From GCA-020352575 sp041635475 (GTDB lineage Bacteria > Actinomycetota > Acidimicrobiia > Spongiisociales > JAENVV01), in assembly GCA_041635475.1 (NCBI GenBank), contig JBFKVA010000003.1, positions 1 through 64,000 of the forward strand: a stretch of 64,000 bases of DNA, in the 5' to 3' direction. A model generated the notes under the pieces. That model saw only the letters and a program-made list of their open reading frames with translations, did not search any database and had not been told where the DNA came from. The first letter of the stretch is position 1; every line of letters starts with the position of its first letter. The position numbers and the translations under genes were made by a program. Positions 62,955 through 64,000 of this stretch are shown piece after piece.

Positions 62955-63664
62955 TACCCCGGCGTCGCTCCTTCGAAGAGCCGCCCCCCGACCGATTCGA
63001 GGACCTCGTCGGCCACCGCAATGAGCTCGTCAGGAGAGGAGCCGACCCGGGCCCACGCCTCGGCGAGCCGGTCGGCCAGCTCGGGATCGACCTGCCGCAG
63101 GTTTCGGTGGACCGCCTTGCCGCTGGTGAGCCAGTGCCGATTGCGAGCAAGGGTGAAGTCGGCGATGTCCTTCGCCAGCTTGGCTGCCGAGAACATGACC
63201 TCACCCAGTGGACGGGGATCGAGGAGATCGCTCACACCGTCGCTGATCCGATGGCGGAAGAGCGTGATCTCGCCGTCGGACAGGGGGGTCGGTCCGTTCA
63301 CCATGAGCCGGGTGAGCCGGCTCTTGAGGTTGCCGCCGATGCCGTCTCGATCGAAGAGCATCTCGCCCACCGTGAACATGTGGGGGAGCACCGACACTCG
63401 GTCTCGCCGGGCCCGCCTGGACGATACGTCCCACAACGAGGCGGCCGTGTGGACGTGGATGTCGAGCGGCCACCCACCGAACATGATCGACTCCTTGTAC
63501 GGGGCCGAGTCGAGGTCGCCGACCACGATGAGGTCGATGTCGGCGTTCTCCTTGTCCTCGCCCCGCACGGGACTCCCATAGGCAACGGCCGCCGAGGCGT
63601 GCTCGTAGCGGCCGTTGAGGAGTTGCAGGACGGTCGGACGCCATGGGTTCCTGGAACGCTGCAT
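62951..63664 (-). CDS. Nucleotidyltransferase-domain protein
   Basis: This 237-residue protein has the polymerase-beta type nucleotidyltransferase motif GSPVRGEDKENADIDLIVV (G30-S31, then D42-x-D44), with a helical C-terminal half (SAAKLAKDIADFTLARNRH). Such proteins modify RNA, proteins or antibiotics, or act as toxin/antitoxin partners. No HEPN toxin gene is adjacent here, so the role is open. A TAGGGT box six bases upstream gives the start. Confidence 0.75.
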   Translation of the reverse strand: MQRSRNPWRPTVLQLLNGRYEHASAAVAYGSPVRGEDKENADIDLIVVGDLDSAPYKESIMFGGWPLDIHVHTAASLWDVSSRRARRDRVSVLPHMFTVGEMLFDRDGIGGNLKSRLTRLMVNGPTPLSDGEITLFRHRISDGVSDLLDPRPLGEVMFSAAKLAKDIADFTLARNRHWLTSGKAVHRNLRQVDPELADRLAEAWARVGSSPDELIAVADEVLESVGGRLFEGATPGY

Positions 63665-63670
63665 CCTTCC

Positions 63671-63676
63671 ACCCTA
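63671..63676 (-). promoter_or_regulatory. -10 box of nucleotidyltransferase gene (TAGGGT)
   Basis: TAGGGT on the minus strand ends six bases before the ATG at 63664. Confidence 0.5.
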
Positions 63677-63747
63677 CGCGACCCGCAGACCGGCCACGAG
63701 GGGTCGCCGGGCAGGAGAAGCGCGCCACGAGTCGGGTGCCGGACCGG

Positions 63748-63753
63748 TACCCT
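63748..63753 (+). promoter_or_regulatory. -10 box of dapE (TACCCT)
   Basis: TACCCT ends eight bases before the GTG at 63762. Confidence 0.48.
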
Positions 63754-63761
63754 GACCGGTC

Positions 63762-64000
63762 GTGGACCTCCTCGACACGCTTGTCTGGCTCATCGATCAT
63801 CCGTCGCCCTACGGCCACGAGGACGCCCTCTGCGCGGCCATCGAGAAGCGGTTCACGGGAAAGCCCGTGGTCCGGGTGGGCAACGGCCTCGTCGTCGGTG
63901 AACGGACAGGGCGCCCGATCCTGCTCCTCGTCGGACACATCGACACGGTCCCGCATCAGGGTCAGCCGCCATCCTTCGTCGAAGATGGCCGGGTCCATGG
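63762..64000 (+). CDS. dapE: Succinyl-diaminopimelate desuccinylase-like peptidase (3' end cut)
   Basis: The frame opens at GTG 63762 and is still open at the window end (79 codons). The beginning LLDTLVWLIDHPSPYGHED, and LLLVGHIDTVPHQG with the first metal-binding His-Asp pair, are typical of M20 metallohydrolases. Given dapC and dapD nearby, DapE is the likely role: it removes succinate from succinyl-diaminopimelate. ArgE/CPG2-like peptidases share these motifs, and the rest of the gene is outside this window. Confidence 0.75.
   Translation, partial: MDLLDTLVWLIDHPSPYGHEDALCAAIEKRFTGKPVVRVGNGLVVGERTGRPILLLVGHIDTVPHQGQPPSFVEDGRVH

Overview
This window is gene-dense, very GC-rich DNA from an actinobacterium. 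The signs are a predicted F420-dependent LLM-family oxidoreductase, polyphosphate glucokinase, a NUDIX plus histidine-phosphatase fusion of the mycobacterial MutT1 type, a caa3-type oxidase operon with CtaG, and many apparently leaderless genes. A lineage such as Acidimicrobiia would fit, but the sequence alone does not prove it. I see no insertion sequence, phage gene or CRISPR array. No gap without a gene exceeds 300 bases; the longest is about 200 bases, upstream of the sigma-factor gene.

Layout. 1-2.5 kb: an MMPL-type exporter cut by the window edge. 2.6-7.6 kb: hisC divergent from a LOG, NUDIX and HerA-like ATPase operon. 7.6-15.5 kb: a sigma-70 factor, a DUF3179 lipoprotein, a DUF255 thioredoxin-domain protein, menC and a TPM-domain protein. 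15.6-23.6 kb: a reverse-transsulfuration pair, a membrane-anchored HTH protein, selenocysteine tRNA (selC), hflX, ppgK, serB and gnd. 23.7-31.9 kb: pepN, an LLM oxidoreductase, a Ca2+/Na+ exchanger, a DAHP synthase-chorismate mutase fusion behind an aromatic-rich leader peptide, lgt and an alpha/beta hydrolase. 31.9-35.6 kb: a penicillin-acylase-family enzyme and two membrane proteins. 35.6-42.9 kb: the cytochrome caa3 oxidase cluster (ctaC-D-E-F-G, a lipoprotein and a 54-residue membrane protein), a thioredoxin-like lipoprotein and ctaB. 42.9-49.8 kb: an ABC exporter with an alpha/beta hydrolase, then boxB, boxC and a saccharopine-dehydrogenase-like gene. 49.9-54.3 kb: ndh, selD, an acyl-CoA dehydrogenase and an EamA transporter. 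54.3-59.3 kb: tdh-kbl and a group of envelope or regulatory unknowns including a ribbon-helix-helix/DUF4097 operon. 59.4-64 kb: dapC, dapD and the start of dapE, with a HAD phosphatase, an MpaB-like protein and a nucleotidyltransferase among them.

The main observations are these. (1) selD is itself a selenoprotein gene: the catalytic position is an in-frame TGA, so the gene starts 69 bases upstream of the longest conventional frame, and the matching tRNA-Sec lies at 18.4 kb. (2) The aroF-type gene is preceded by a 23-residue leader peptide containing three Phe, one Tyr and one Trp, a terminator-like hairpin and a complementary anti-terminator segment, which together look like transcription attenuation. 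(3) Four 11-bp repeats overlap the promoter of an operon encoding a 44-residue peptide, a ribbon-helix-helix protein and a DUF4097 protein. (4) At least 26 genes or transcription units have a TANNNT -10 box 6-9 bases before the start codon, and all eleven convergent junctions are 8 bases or fewer apart.

Together the genes cover core metabolism (His, Cys, Ser, aromatic, Lys and menaquinone synthesis, pentose phosphate, threonine breakdown), aerobic respiration, part of the aerobic benzoyl-CoA epoxide pathway, and selenium metabolism.
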